A DNA stretch of 64,000 nucleotides, taken from NCBI GenBank assembly GCA_963706905.1, contig CAVPNY010000009.1:434001-498000 (forward strand), in the 5' to 3' direction. Below the pieces are notes generated by a model. That model ran no database searches. It saw only the letters and a list, made by a program, of their open reading frames with translations, and was not told where the DNA came from. Source of the stretch: CAVPNY01 sp963706905 (lineage in GTDB: Bacteria; Chloroflexota; Anaerolineae; Anaerolineales; UBA4823). Shown piece after piece: positions 37,191-47,412 of this stretch. Made by a program: the position numbers and the translations under genes. Position 1 is the stretch's first letter. Each line of letters starts with the position of its first letter.

Positions 37191-38838
37191 TTATTCTATC
37201 AGATCAATAATAGAACCCAAATACCCCATCTCTGCCAAGGCTGCGAATACCTTATCAGCAGCCCCAGGCTTGACGACAATGGCGGTTGGCCCAAGCGGGT
37301 CCCCAAGGAAACGGGCTGCGCGAGATGCGCGCAATTCTTGCAATATGTCTGGCGAGGCCACTCGCAGAACCAGCAAGCGCTCGATGCGCGCTTCGAGTCC
37401 CATGGGCTTCCCAGCGCTCCAGGGCTTTGATCAGTACGGGGGGCATGGCGGAGGTATGGCGGCGAAGCAAGGCCAGAAATTGAGCGACCTGTAAATCTTC
37501 ATGACGGACGCGCTCCAATGAAGCAGGTGTGATCTGATAGCGATAAAAATCATCTTTCATACCATCCCAAATGCAAAAACGGGCCACCTGGTAGCGCACA
37601 GGACGCGGCACATGACGTGAGAGGCGCAGGCGTCCATCTGATCGAGCATATATCTTATCCTCTTCATCCGCCAGACCCTGTGGGGCAGTCCCTTGTAACA
37701 AGGGCATCGCCCAACTCGAAAATCGAAAAGCACTCACAGGCTCGCCAGGCGCCGGTGAAGCCAGGTCGACGATGCCAAGCCAGTAGAGCGGACCGCAGAT
37801 CGTAAAGCGGATCAACTCACCATCAACCGATTCCCAGTGTTCAAAACCTCGCAAATAATCACCAGTCCGGCGCTTGCGGATAAACCAGGAATCATAATCG
37901 CCAGCGGGTCGCTGAAAATCCGGCTGGACGCGGTGGATATCGCTTACGAAGGCATTCAAACTCCACCAGGCATCCGCAGGGAGTCCGGAAAGAAATTTCA
38001 AGATCGTCCGGCGGGCAGCGAGCGGATCGTTAGCCCAATCGCCCTCTAGGATTAATTGCGGGATCAGGGCAAGCTCATTGAAAGTTACGCTTTCCAACCA
38101 GGCATGCACCAGCTGCACCAAGGCTTCGGCACGCCCGGATTCCAGGTGAGCGCGAGTTGGCGCTGACAGCGGTACATCCTGAGAGTTGAGCAAACCGGCG
38201 GTAGAGAGCAGTGCTGTCAGGGAGGAAGAATTTAAGGGATAGGACGGAGTAGATAACGAAAGCGGGGTTTCATCAATCGGGAGAGAAATTCGCAGAGCAG
38301 CCAACATTGTGCAGGCATCATCCAGGATACGGTCTGTAGCTGGATGTTGGTAAGCCCGTTCAGCAGGCGTAGCGGACCGACCGAGAGTTTGGTCAGAGGC
38401 ATTCTGGCTCACCGGAAGCAAAGACAACAAGTCGCTGGGGATGTAAGCAAACTCCTGCGGGCCGCTGGGCGTATCAAAAAACGCCCGCGCCAGCAAGGCG
38501 CGGTACCAAAGGATCTCAGCCGGCGAGACCGGCTTTTCAAATGGCTGTTCCCGATCGCGCCGGCCCGCCCCCATCTCGCGCACAGCGCCATGCCGGCGGG
38601 TGAAAAGCATCCAGGGCAAACGCCCAGTGTTATGCATCAAATCACGCAAAGCTGACCTGGCGTCGGAAGGGAGGGATTCTACGATTTCAACCAGCAACTT
38701 ATGATCAAGAAGCTGCGCGGCAAGGAGCTCAGCGGTCGTTTCCCTGGTTGAGGGATCGAACTCCACGCCCCAAAGCCGAGCTACGATCTCCAAAAAACCG
38801 AGATCCTGCCCTTGGAGAGACTGAACCAGATTTGGCAT
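37191..38838 (-). CDS. Helicase_C_3 (XPB/Ssl2 N-terminal-like) protein, frameshifted
   Basis: The preferred start is ATG 38838 (MPNLVQSLQGQDLGFLEIV); a GTG 42 bp upstream is possible. The roughly 549-aa product is mostly helical, with many Leu/Arg-rich segments such as AELLAAQLLDHKLLVEIVE. Near 37399-37403 an extra G in a GGG run shifts the frame; the next frame, GLEARIERLLVLRVASPDILQEL, ends with PGAADKVFAALAEMGYLGS. That is the helicase-associated/XPB N-terminal signature (Helicase_C_3). No helicase motor is attached. The role is unknown, possibly DNA repair related. Confidence 0.75.
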
Positions 38839-38891
38839 GACCCATCCCTCTGATCGCTGGCTGGCCAACCCCACCAACACAGATCAGGGTA

Positions 38892-39809
38892 TTACACCAT
38901 CACTTCCAGCGCGCCAGGTAGCAGATCAATCGAGAGCTGACGCACGTTGCTGCCAAAACCAGCATAGATTTCGCCATCAATGTGGATAAACAACGGGCGG
39001 TCGGATTCGACTTTCATCTGGCGAAAGCGATTCATGCGCACCTGCTTGAAGCGCCCGTGCGTGCCTTTCATCACTTCGGGGATCAAGCGAAACATCATCA
39101 GTCGAGAAACCTTCCTAATGGCTGCATAATCAAGAAGGCCATCATTGTTGACTGCTTCCGGTGCAACATGAAATCCACCCCCTTCACGTGGCCCGTTACA
39201 CATAACGAGCATCAAGATATCGTCCTCCCAGCTCTCACTGTCCGTCTGGACTTTGAGGTGAGCAGCGTCGTAGTTGAGCACAATCGTCTGGATTACCGAT
39301 ACCAGATAAACAAAGAAACCCCGCAAAACGGGCACCCGGCGGGAACGCAGAGTGACGGTAGCATCGAAACCAATTCCAAAGGTATTATCCCAATACTCTT
39401 GGCGCCCGTGCTCGTCAACCACCACCGCCAGGTCGACTTTTTTGGGCGTCCCTGAGAATACCTGGCGCATGGCAATTTCGGGCCGCGTCGGTACACCCAC
39501 GCTGTGAGCAAAATCATTGCCAGTGCCCACCGGTACAATACCCAACCGCGGCCGCCTTTCGGCAGGAATCATCATCAATCCATTGATGATCTCGTGGGTG
39601 GTACCATCCCCACCAATGGATACAACCGTCTCATAACCTTCGTCGGCGGCCTGCATGGCCAGCTGGGTGGCGTGGGTCGGATAGACCGTACCCGACCAGT
39701 CTGCCCCGCCAAACTCGGCAACAACCCGATTCAGGTCTTCACCCAGGCGCCAAGCACGTCCCAGGTCGGCATTGGGATTAATGATCAGTTTGATTTTATT
39801 TTTTAGCAT
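38892..39809 (-). CDS. diacylglycerol kinase-family lipid kinase
   Basis: The 305-aa protein has the ATP-binding motif VVSIGGDGTTHEI (about 62-74) and VPVGTGNDFAHSVG, hallmarks of DagK/YegS-type enzymes that phosphorylate lipids. It begins with the usual LIINPNADLG and has the family length. Overlaps nothing; the DUF429 gene lies 7 bp upstream on the same strand, so they are probably co-transcribed. Confidence 0.92.
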   Translation of the reverse strand: MLKNKIKLIINPNADLGRAWRLGEDLNRVVAEFGGADWSGTVYPTHATQLAMQAADEGYETVVSIGGDGTTHEIINGLMMIPAERRPRLGIVPVGTGNDFAHSVGVPTRPEIAMRQVFSGTPKKVDLAVVVDEHGRQEYWDNTFGIGFDATVTLRSRRVPVLRGFFVYLVSVIQTIVLNYDAAHLKVQTDSESWEDDILMLVMCNGPREGGGFHVAPEAVNNDGLLDYAAIRKVSRLMMFRLIPEVMKGTHGRFKQVRMNRFRQMKVESDRPLFIHIDGEIYAGFGSNVRQLSIDLLPGALEVMV

Positions 39810-39816
39810 GGTGCTC

Positions 39817-40584
39817 TCAATAACGATTCTTGAGCTCCGCAGCAGGTAAGACCAGGAAACCTTCGTCCGGATGTCCCATTAAAGCGACCTGATCCGGTTT
39901 GGTCCCAGCCATCCAGGCGGTGTAGGCAGCCACTAACGCGTCCAACTCAAATGCTGAATGCAGATCGTCCTGGGGAAAGATCCCCTGGCGGATGCGGTGG
40001 CGGGTTATCTCTTCGAAAATAAGCATTGGATCTGGGAGGTTCAACTCGCTATCATAGAGCACCAACTGACGCTGCAGACGCCCTTCCAGGGAGTGCTTAG
40101 GCAACGGCAGGTGTCCCAGCAAAACAGTGTAGCATGCGTGGGGATAAACTTCCAACGACTGGTGAGTTTTATTGTCTTGCGGATAAGGATAATAATCCAG
40201 ACTATCCAAGCGCCGGAATAGCGCAAATCCCTTGCGCATCCAGGCAGGGCAATCTTGCTCATCGACACAGGTCTGGGGAATGGAGATATTGCGCAAGCGG
40301 AGCTGGTATTCAGCCAGTCGAAAATTAAGCCAACGTCCAGGGCGAGGGGGAGGCGACAAACGCTCGCGCTCTTCGGGACGCTGCATGATGCCCTGGTTGG
40401 GGCAGCGCGGGGCGCAGACCGCCACATACGCGGCAGGCTGACCTGCAACGAAAGCCAGCACCTCATCCATGTCACCGCGGCCTAAGGCAAGCGAGCTCAG
40501 CTCGTGATCCAGTGCAGCATAGGTAAATGGACGCCCGCCGGCGGTAGGATCGATCCCGATGAACGTGGTGTGTGAGGAGAACAT
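39817..40584 (-). CDS. DUF429 protein
   Basis: The protein (255 aa from the preferred ATG 40584; a TTG at 40605 adds seven residues) begins FIGIDPTAGGRPFTYAALD, the family's RNase H-like start with acidic residues. It ends with AFELDALVAAYTAW, the usual Asp-containing helix. Cysteines (CAPRCPNQG, CVDEQDCPAW) are present. Such proteins are predicted nucleases but none is characterised to my knowledge. Its promoter region is divergent from that of the aldehyde dehydrogenase gene. Confidence 0.8.
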   Translation of the reverse strand: MFSSHTTFIGIDPTAGGRPFTYAALDHELSSLALGRGDMDEVLAFVAGQPAAYVAVCAPRCPNQGIMQRPEERERLSPPPRPGRWLNFRLAEYQLRLRNISIPQTCVDEQDCPAWMRKGFALFRRLDSLDYYPYPQDNKTHQSLEVYPHACYTVLLGHLPLPKHSLEGRLQRQLVLYDSELNLPDPMLIFEEITRHRIRQGIFPQDDLHSAFELDALVAAYTAWMAGTKPDQVALMGHPDEGFLVLPAAELKNRY

Positions 40585-40650
40585 TATAAGAATATAGAAC
40601 TCCAATTAAAAATCAGGAAGTCTGTCATGGGCAAACCGCGACACCTTACT

Positions 40651-40679
40651 TTGACGAGACTGCTTGCCTGGACTATACT
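40651..40679 (+). promoter_or_regulatory. strong sigma70-type promoter of the P5C dehydrogenase gene
   Basis: TTGACG (40651-40656) and TATACT (40674-40679) with a 17-bp spacer, each 5/6 to consensus. It lies about 70 bp before ATG 40752, leaving a short leader with AAGGAG at the end. Confidence 0.75.
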
Positions 40680-40751
40680 TATAAATACCAATTATAAAAC
40701 CCCATACGACCAAACCGGTTTCGTCTACATACCATTTAAGGAGAATTTCAT

Positions 40752-42329
40752 ATGGCAGAATCCAAGTTCAAACTCACCTACGCCACCATGTTCAACCCAC
40801 CCGAGGAACTGCACACCCGTTTCGACGAAGCGCTGGCCAAGATCAAATCCAACCTGGGTAAAGAATATGGCATGATCATAAACGGCAAGGATCACTTTGC
40901 AGCAGACAAGTTTGAAGACCGCAATCCCGCTAATACTGATATGGTTTTGGGCGTTTTTCAAAAAGGCAGCCCGAAAGATGCCGAGGCGGCATTGACAGCT
41001 GCCCGCAAGGCCTTTCCCAAGTGGAGCGGAATGAAATGGCAGGAGCGTGTAGCGCTGTTGCGAAAGGCGACGGATTTGATCGACCAACGCATCTTCGAGA
41101 TCGGCGCTGCCATGGCAATGGAAGTTGGAAAGAACCGCATGGAGTCCCTGGGAGACGTGGCCGAAACGGCGGACTTGATCCGCTATTCCTGCTACCAGAT
41201 GGAGAAAAACGATGGGTTTATCGTAGAAATGGGGCGCGACCCATTAGTTGGGTATTCTTCTACCAACACATCGGTGCTGCGTCCCTACGGAGTCTGGCTG
41301 GTGGTCAGCCCGTTCAACTTTCCGACGGCTCTGACTGGCGGTCCTGCGGGAGCAGCCCTGGTAGCCGGCAACACGATCGTTATTAAGCCAGCCACCGACA
41401 CTCCCTGGGTAGTGCGCCTGCTGGCGGAATGCTTCCGCGACGCCGGACTCCCGGAAGGGGTGGTCAACTATGTCACCGGACCCGGCAGCACCCTGGGACA
41501 GGCACTGATCGAAAGCCCCGAAGTGGACGGGGTGACTTTCACAGGCTCATACGATGTCGGCATGGGCATCTTCCGCGACTTCGCCAAGGGTCGCTACGTG
41601 CGACCGGCCATCCTGGAACTGGGCGGCAAAAATCCGACGATCGTCAGCCGACACGCCGATCTCGAACGGGCAGCCATCGGCATCGTGCGATCGGCCTTCG
41701 GGCTGCAAGGCCAGAAGTGCTCAGCCTGCTCGCGAGTCTACATTGAAGCGCCGCTATACGAGCCGCTGGTCGAGCGCCTGGTTGATCTAACCAACAAATT
41801 GACCATTGGCGATCCCACCGACCGCGCCGTCAACCTGGGGCCTGTAGCTAATAAAAGCTCTTTCCGGGATTTCCAAAACTTCACTGAAGAGTTGTCCCAG
41901 GCGGGCCGCTTCCTGACAGGCGGAAAAGTGCTGTCTGAGGGAGAGTATGCTAAAGGCTATTTCTGCGCACCGACCTTCGTTGCGGATCTCCCACTGGATC
42001 ACCGTCTCTGGAAATACGAGATGTTCCTGCCCATCACCACTGTCGCCAGGGTAGATAACCTGGAACAGGCGATGGAGCATGCCAACGATGTGAATTATGG
42101 CCTGACGGCAGGCTTCTATGGGACACCCGAAGAAGCCAATTGGTTCTTCGAGAACATCGAGGCCGGGGTGACATATGCCAACCGGCCGCAGGGCGCCACT
42201 ACTGGAGCCTGGCCTGGCTTCCAGCCATTCGGCGGGTGGAAGGGTTCTGGCTCATCTGGTAAAAACGGCGGTGGATATTACTATGTACAGCTCTACATGC
42301 ACGAGCAGATCCGGACTGTAGTCACCTGA
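40752..42329 (+). CDS. pruA: L-glutamate gamma-semialdehyde (delta-1-pyrroline-5-carboxylate) dehydrogenase
   Basis: The 525-aa protein has the full ALDH fold: VVSPFNFPTAL, NTIVIKPATDTP, FTGSYDVG, the Glu of LELGGKNPTIV and the catalytic Cys in QGQKCSACSR, then GWKGSG near the end. The N-terminal extension and length match PruA/RocA enzymes, which oxidise glutamate semialdehyde from proline to glutamate with NAD+. No proline dehydrogenase gene is adjacent. AAGGAG precedes the ATG, and a good promoter lies upstream. Confidence 0.93.
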   Translation: MAESKFKLTYATMFNPPEELHTRFDEALAKIKSNLGKEYGMIINGKDHFAADKFEDRNPANTDMVLGVFQKGSPKDAEAALTAARKAFPKWSGMKWQERVALLRKATDLIDQRIFEIGAAMAMEVGKNRMESLGDVAETADLIRYSCYQMEKNDGFIVEMGRDPLVGYSSTNTSVLRPYGVWLVVSPFNFPTALTGGPAGAALVAGNTIVIKPATDTPWVVRLLAECFRDAGLPEGVVNYVTGPGSTLGQALIESPEVDGVTFTGSYDVGMGIFRDFAKGRYVRPAILELGGKNPTIVSRHADLERAAIGIVRSAFGLQGQKCSACSRVYIEAPLYEPLVERLVDLTNKLTIGDPTDRAVNLGPVANKSSFRDFQNFTEELSQAGRFLTGGKVLSEGEYAKGYFCAPTFVADLPLDHRLWKYEMFLPITTVARVDNLEQAMEHANDVNYGLTAGFYGTPEEANWFFENIEAGVTYANRPQGATTGAWPGFQPFGGWKGSGSSGKNGGGYYYVQLYMHEQIRTVVT

Positions 42330-42455
42330 GGAATATTTCAGGTGAGATGAGGTCATTACAAAGCGACACTGACACCGGGGGTAGGGAACAAGAATCTCAG
42401 ATGGTTGAGTATTCACCCCTATCCCCTTTCTCTTGACCCTTACAAAGATAAAACT

Positions 42456-43358
42456 ATGGAAAAATTACTGCCTCTCACTGAAGCTATCCAGCATTACGTG
42501 AAAGCCGGGGATTCGGTCTACGCGGCGGGTTTCACTCACCTGATCCCATTCGCCGCCGGCCACGAGATCATCCGTCAGGGGATCAAAGACCTGACCCTGG
42601 CGCGCGCTACCCCCGATTTGATCTATGATCAGATGGTCGCAGCCGGTTGCGCCCGTAAAGTGATCTTCTCTTACATGGGAAATCCTGGAGTGGGCTCGCT
42701 GCGTATCGTGCGCACTGAGATTGAAGCTGGCAATCTGGAATGGGAAGAGTACTCTCATTTCAGCATGATCTCACGCCTGCAGGCTGGGGCAACCGGACTA
42801 CCCTTCATGCCGATGAACCCCACCGCAGCGGGCGATTTGGAACATGCCAATCCGTTCTACCGCACCGTCACCGATCCCTACTCGGGGCGGGAGGTGGTGG
42901 TGGTGCCTGCACTCAATCCGGACGTGGCGATCGTGCACGTCCAGCGCGCCGACGCGGAGGGCAATGCCCATATTTGGGGCATCATTGGCGAGCAAAAAGA
43001 GGCGGCTTTTGCCGCCGGGCGGGTGATCCTCACCGCTGAGGAGATCGTCCCGCCGGATGTGATCCGCTCCGACCCCAACCGCACACTCATCCCTGGCTTT
43101 ATCGTCGACGCAGTGTGCCACACACCCTTCGCATCACACCCGTCCTACACACAGGGCTTTTACGACCGGGACAACGACTTTTACCTGAAGTGGGACGAAA
43201 TCAGCAAATCAAAGGAAAGCGTTCAGCGCTATCTTGATGAATGGGTTTTCGGCGTCAAGGACCGCGCCGAGTACTGGGAGAAGCTCGGCCCAGAAGTGCA
43301 TGAGCGTTTGCGCGTTGAAAGCCGACCGAGCGCGGTGGTGGATTATGGGAGGTATTAA
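42456..43358 (+). CDS. CoA-transferase family I, subunit A
   Basis: The preferred start is ATG 42456 (MEKLLPLTEAIQHYVKAGD); a frame opening at 42405 has no better support. The about 300-aa protein has the N-terminal SVYAAGFTHLIPFAAGHE loop and VFSYMGNPGVGS-like substrate region of glutaconate/3-oxoacid CoA-transferase alpha chains. It pairs with subunit B, encoded after an intervening GxxExxY gene. Substrate unknown; glutaconate, 3-oxoadipate or steroid ring acids are all possible. Confidence 0.88.
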   Translation: MEKLLPLTEAIQHYVKAGDSVYAAGFTHLIPFAAGHEIIRQGIKDLTLARATPDLIYDQMVAAGCARKVIFSYMGNPGVGSLRIVRTEIEAGNLEWEEYSHFSMISRLQAGATGLPFMPMNPTAAGDLEHANPFYRTVTDPYSGREVVVVPALNPDVAIVHVQRADAEGNAHIWGIIGEQKEAAFAAGRVILTAEEIVPPDVIRSDPNRTLIPGFIVDAVCHTPFASHPSYTQGFYDRDNDFYLKWDEISKSKESVQRYLDEWVFGVKDRAEYWEKLGPEVHERLRVESRPSAVVDYGRY

Positions 43359-43438
43359 TCCGCGAATTGCGCAAATTTTCACGAAAAAAAGAAGATTTCC
43401 CTATTATTTAATTGCCAGAAAATATTTAAAGAAAAAGC

Positions 43439-43895
43439 ATGGTAGATTTGATTTATAAGAATGAGGTGTATGCGATTATCGGGGCAGCCATGGAAGTGCA
43501 CCGGGTGCTCGGGCGTGGCTTTCTTGAGGCAGTCTACCAGGAAGCAATGTGTCTCGAACTATCTGAGCGCTCAATCCCGTACGTACCCCCAGATGGAATT
43601 AGAAGTACATTACAAGCATCACCAGCTTAAGAAATACTATATTGCAGACTTTGTCGCCTTTGAGAAAATCATTGTGGAAATCAAAGCAATTAACCAGCTA
43701 TCTTCCCTAGAGGAATCGCAATTGCTGAATTACTTGAAAGCTACCGGTTTCGAAGTAGGTGTATTGATCAATTTCGGAGCTGATAGTTTGGAATGGAAAC
43801 GGATGGTACATACAAAGAAAATGAATAATCCGATTCGCGATCATTCGCAGGAATTAGCACAATTAGCGGATAAAAACCATGAATCAACCCATTAA
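43439..43895 (+). CDS. GxxExxY family protein (frameshifted)
   Basis: The frame begins MVDLIYKNEVYAIIGAAMEVHRVLG-type sequence and holds the family motif GRGFLEAVYQEAM. At about 43588-43593 an extra C in a CCCCC run shifts the frame. The next frame reads QMELEVHYKHHQLKKYYIADFV, the acidic IIVEIKAIN (nuclease-like), and ends NYLKATGFEVGVLINFG. The whole protein would be about 150 aa. This family has a PD-(D/E)XK-like fold and unknown function. The gene is AT-richer than its neighbours and separates the two CoA-transferase subunits, suggesting insertion. Confidence 0.85.
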
Positions 43896-44661
43896 CTACT
43901 CTTCGGCGGAACTGATGACAATTAACTCCGCCCGGCTGCTACGGGACGGGGACGTGGTGTTTGTCGGCGTAGGACTGCCCAACCTGGCCTGCAACCTGGC
44001 GCGGCGCACATACACCCCCAACCTGGTGATGATTTACGAGGCCGGGGTGATCGGTGCGCAGCCAGCGCGCCTGCCGCTCTCGATCGGTGACCCGACGCTG
44101 GTCAGCGGGGCGCTGGCGGTGTGCAGCATGTACGATATCTTCGCCCTGTACCTGCAGCGCGGCAATATCGATGTAGGCTTCCTGGGCGGAGCACAGATCG
44201 ACCGCTTCGGCAACATCAACGCCACGGTGATTGGCGGTTACCAGACCCCCAAGGTGCGCCTGCCCGGCTCGGGCGGTTCGATGGAGATCGCAGCCTGGGC
44301 CAACCGATGCTATGTGATGACCCCCCATCAGAAACGGCGCTTCCCGGAAAAAGTCGATTTCCGTACCTCGGCTGGATTCCTGGGCGGGCGCGCCGAGCGC
44401 GATTCTGCCCGGCTGCGCGGCGCCGGCCCGCAGGCAGTGGTCACCGATATCGGCATCATGGAACCCGATGAGAACGGCGAGCTAACTCTGACCGCCTTGC
44501 ACCCCGGCAAGACCGCCGAGGAGGCGCAGGCTAACACCGGATGGGAGCTCAAGGTGGCCTCCAAACTGAGACTCACAGAGCCGCCCTCTGCAGAAGAACT
44601 GCGCATCCTGCGAGAAGAACTGGATCCCCAAGGAATTTATCTGAAGGGGGGCGGGGGGTAG
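43879..44661 (+). CDS. CoA-transferase family I, subunit B
   Basis: The 260-aa protein carries the likely catalytic Glu in VMIYEAGVIGAQ (about 54), GSGGSMEIAAWANRC and VVTDIGIMEPDENG, as in beta subunits of glutaconate or 3-oxoacid CoA-transferases. The ATG overlaps the end of the GxxExxY gene by 17 bp. With subunit A it would move CoA between a donor and a carboxylic acid. The C-terminus ends in Gly-rich GGGG. Confidence 0.9.
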   Translation: MNQPINYSSAELMTINSARLLRDGDVVFVGVGLPNLACNLARRTYTPNLVMIYEAGVIGAQPARLPLSIGDPTLVSGALAVCSMYDIFALYLQRGNIDVGFLGGAQIDRFGNINATVIGGYQTPKVRLPGSGGSMEIAAWANRCYVMTPHQKRRFPEKVDFRTSAGFLGGRAERDSARLRGAGPQAVVTDIGIMEPDENGELTLTALHPGKTAEEAQANTGWELKVASKLRLTEPPSAEELRILREELDPQGIYLKGGGG

Positions 44662-44674
44662 TCACAGGGGAGAG

Positions 44675-45604
44675 ATGACCCCGTCGTCCATGCCGCCTCG
44701 CCCTTTTCTTAACCGCCTGTTCCTCTCTCCGGAGGAGCGGCGGTTGCGCGCCGGATGGCGACTTGCGCTCCAATTCATCTGGATGGCGGCGCTGCTGGGT
44801 ATTTTTGGCCTGCCGTTGGAGTTGCTGATGCGCCTTCGTCCTGGTCGCTTTCTGCAGGCTACCCTGTTCGTAGCTTCTATCATTGCCTTCCTGGCGATCA
44901 CGGCCTCGGTGTATCTTGCCCGGCGAACCCTTGACCATCGCTCCTTCGCCAGTTTGGGCTTACAAAGGAGTACCCGAGGCTGGCGTGACCTGTTTTTTGG
45001 CTTTGGTTTAAGCGGGCTGCTGATGGGTCTAGTTTTCCTGGTTGAATGGGCGGCTGGCTGGCTGCGGTTCGACGGATTCGCCTGGCAGACGCAGTCCTGG
45101 AGCTGGGTTCTGGTGGGATTTCTTGGCAGCGCCATCGTGTTCATTCTGGTCGGTTGGTACGAGGAACTGTACTTTCGAGGCTATCTGCTGCAAAACCTGA
45201 GCGATGGATTAAACCTGGCGTTAGGTGTATCGCTCTCAGCCGCGATATTCGCCCTGAGCCACTCCGCCAATCCCAACTTAACCTGGGAGGCGCTGCTGGG
45301 CTTGTTCGCCAGCGGACTGTTCCTGGCTTACGGTTACCTGCGCACCCGCCAGCTATGGTTACCGATCGGGCTGCACATCGGTTGGAACTTCTTTGAAGGC
45401 ACTATCTTTGGCTTCCAGGTCAGCGGATTGGGATACTTCCGCCTGATCGAGCAAACCAGCCTGGGACCAAGCCTGACAACAGGTGGAGCATTTGGCCCAG
45501 AGGCGGGGTTGATTATTCTTCCCGCCATACTACTCGGCGCAGCTCTGATTTATCGCTACACCCGCAACTACCAACACACAACTGCGGCATTGACCTCAAT
45601 ATAG
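44675..45604 (+). CDS. CPBP-family intramembrane glutamic protease
   Basis: The 309-aa protein has about eight hydrophobic segments and the three family motifs: WYEELYFRGYLL (EExxxR), FALSHSANPN (FxxxH) and HIGWNFFEG. These form the active site of CAAX-type or bacteriocin-processing membrane proteases (Rce1-like fold). It starts 13 bp after the CoA-transferase B gene, so it may be co-transcribed. Substrate unknown. Confidence 0.9.
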   Translation: MTPSSMPPRPFLNRLFLSPEERRLRAGWRLALQFIWMAALLGIFGLPLELLMRLRPGRFLQATLFVASIIAFLAITASVYLARRTLDHRSFASLGLQRSTRGWRDLFFGFGLSGLLMGLVFLVEWAAGWLRFDGFAWQTQSWSWVLVGFLGSAIVFILVGWYEELYFRGYLLQNLSDGLNLALGVSLSAAIFALSHSANPNLTWEALLGLFASGLFLAYGYLRTRQLWLPIGLHIGWNFFEGTIFGFQVSGLGYFRLIEQTSLGPSLTTGGAFGPEAGLIILPAILLGAALIYRYTRNYQHTTAALTSI

Positions 45605-45642
45605 CCTTCCACTGCCATCTCTCCTACCCACCTTTAACCCCT

Positions 45643-47205
45643 TTGCTCTCTTTCCTGCTGGCCCTCGTTCCCATCGCTCTGATCATCATCCTGATGATCG
45701 GATTCCGCTGGGGGGCGGCGCGTGCCGGGGCGGCCGGCTATCTCAGCGCGCTCTTGATCGCCCTGCTCTTCTTTGGCGCCGGGCCGCGTCTGCTGGCCTA
45801 CGCCCATGGGCGCGCCCTGCTCTTCTCTCTGGACGTGTTGCTCATTATCTGGGCAGCTTTCTTGCTCTACCGGGTGGCAGATGAGGCTGGCGCCATCCGC
45901 ACCATTGGCCAGGCCTTGCCGCATCTGACTGCCGACCGGGGGATGCAAGCGCTGATCATCGGTTGGGCTTTCGCTGCCTTCCTGCAAGGGGTGGGTGGGT
46001 TTGGCGTGCCGGTAGCTGTGATCGCCCCCATCCTGGTTGGTCTGGGCTTCACGCCCTTGCTGGCAGTGGTGATCCCCTCCATCGGACATGGTTGGGCGGT
46101 GTCTTTCGGCTCGTTAGGCTCCTCTTACCAGGCCTTGATGGCAGTTACCGGACTCTCCACCGAAGTACTGGCCCCGCCGGCTGCCTTGCTGCTGAGCATC
46201 GCCTGTCTTGCAACTGGCTATACCGTGGCCCACGCGGCCGGCGGTTGGGTCACCGTGCGCCGCCTGGCGCTACCGGTTCTGATCATGGGGATTGTGATGG
46301 GCGGTGTCCACCTTTTGGTGGGTATCTCGCCGATCTGGAATATTGCAGCCTTCTGCGCGGGTATGGCCGGGCTGCTGGTTGCCTACCCATTAGCCAGGCG
46401 CTGGCGAAATGAAGGTTCCAGCCAAAGCAAAGAGGCGGACAACAAGAAAGATAGTGACAGTCTAGACCGGCGCGCTCTGGTGGTGGCTCTTTCAGGCTAC
46501 ATCATCCTGATCGTCCTCACGCTTGGTATCCAGCTCATCACGCCAATCAGCGACTTTCTGGGGCAGGTCACCTTCCAGGTCAGATTCCCGGAGGTGAGCA
46601 CCGCCACGGGTTATGTGACCCCAGAAGGATTTGGGCGCAAGATAACTGTATTTCGCCACCCTGGAGCGATCCTGGCTTACGCAGCGATCCTGGCCTACCT
46701 GATTTATCGCTATTTCAACCGCTACACGCCCGGTGCAGCGAAGCGCATCCTGGGTGGAATGGTGGGGCGAGTGATGGCGTCCAGTGTAAGCATCGTTTCC
46801 ATGGTGACGATGGCAGTGGTGATGGAGAACAGCGGGATGACCGAAACCCTGGCGCGCGGCCTGGCGAATGTGATGGGCAGGGCCTACCCACTGATCGCAC
46901 CCTGGATCGGCGGGCTGGGGGCTTTTATGACCGGCAGCAACACCAATTCCAATGTGATTTTCGGCGCGCTGCAACAGCGTATGGCAGAGCTGCTTGGCTT
47001 CAGTGTGGCGGTTATCCTGGCGGCACAGACCGCCGGAGCCGGGCTGACCTCGGTGTTGGCCCCAACCAAAGTGGTGGTGGGAACCAGCACGGCAGGTATG
47101 GCGGGCAGGGAGGGCGAAGTGATGCGCAAATTGATCGTGTATACCGGCTTGATCCTGTTGCTTGCCAGCCTGTTAACTGTTATGATTCTTTGGGTTTTCC
47201 CTTAA
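45643..47205 (+). CDS. lctP: L-lactate permease (LctP family)
   Basis: The 520-aa protein has 12 or more hydrophobic segments and the family phrases AFLQGVGGFGVPVAV, SFGSLGSSYQALM and FMTGSNTNSNVIFG. The start is a TTG at 45643, aligned with the family N-terminus (LLALVPIALIIIL). It imports lactate or glycolate with protons. The length is typical. It follows the CPBP gene by 38 bp and precedes a tiny membrane protein gene. Confidence 0.92.
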   Translation: MLSFLLALVPIALIIILMIGFRWGAARAGAAGYLSALLIALLFFGAGPRLLAYAHGRALLFSLDVLLIIWAAFLLYRVADEAGAIRTIGQALPHLTADRGMQALIIGWAFAAFLQGVGGFGVPVAVIAPILVGLGFTPLLAVVIPSIGHGWAVSFGSLGSSYQALMAVTGLSTEVLAPPAALLLSIACLATGYTVAHAAGGWVTVRRLALPVLIMGIVMGGVHLLVGISPIWNIAAFCAGMAGLLVAYPLARRWRNEGSSQSKEADNKKDSDSLDRRALVVALSGYIILIVLTLGIQLITPISDFLGQVTFQVRFPEVSTATGYVTPEGFGRKITVFRHPGAILAYAAILAYLIYRYFNRYTPGAAKRILGGMVGRVMASSVSIVSMVTMAVVMENSGMTETLARGLANVMGRAYPLIAPWIGGLGAFMTGSNTNSNVIFGALQQRMAELLGFSVAVILAAQTAGAGLTSVLAPTKVVVGTSTAGMAGREGEVMRKLIVYTGLILLLASLLTVMILWVFP

Positions 47206-47217
47206 TCGGGCTCCGCC

Positions 47218-47400
47218 ATGACAACCCTGCGGGATTGGCTCAACGCTCATAAATTTCAGGTGCATTCCCTGGCGTTTGGATTGATGATCCTCACGCCAGC
47301 CTTCATGTTCATCGCCGCGCAGGGCGCGGCGGTCGGCTGGATATGGTTCTTTCTGGCGCTCTTCGCCGTGGGGAACTTGTTGGCACTCAGCGTGCCATAG
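47218..47400 (+). CDS. 60-aa membrane protein between lactate permease and galactokinase
   Basis: The protein has two hydrophobic stretches (HSLAFGLMILTPAFMFIAA and IWFFLALFAVGNLLAL) and fills the 200-bp gap, 12 bp after lctP and 12 bp before galK. The tight spacing and the hydrophobic profile support a real gene. I do not recognise a family. Confidence 0.7.
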   Translation: MTTLRDWLNAHKFQVHSLAFGLMILTPAFMFIAAQGAAVGWIWFFLALFAVGNLLALSVP

Positions 47401-47412
47401 GGAGGCCAAAGC

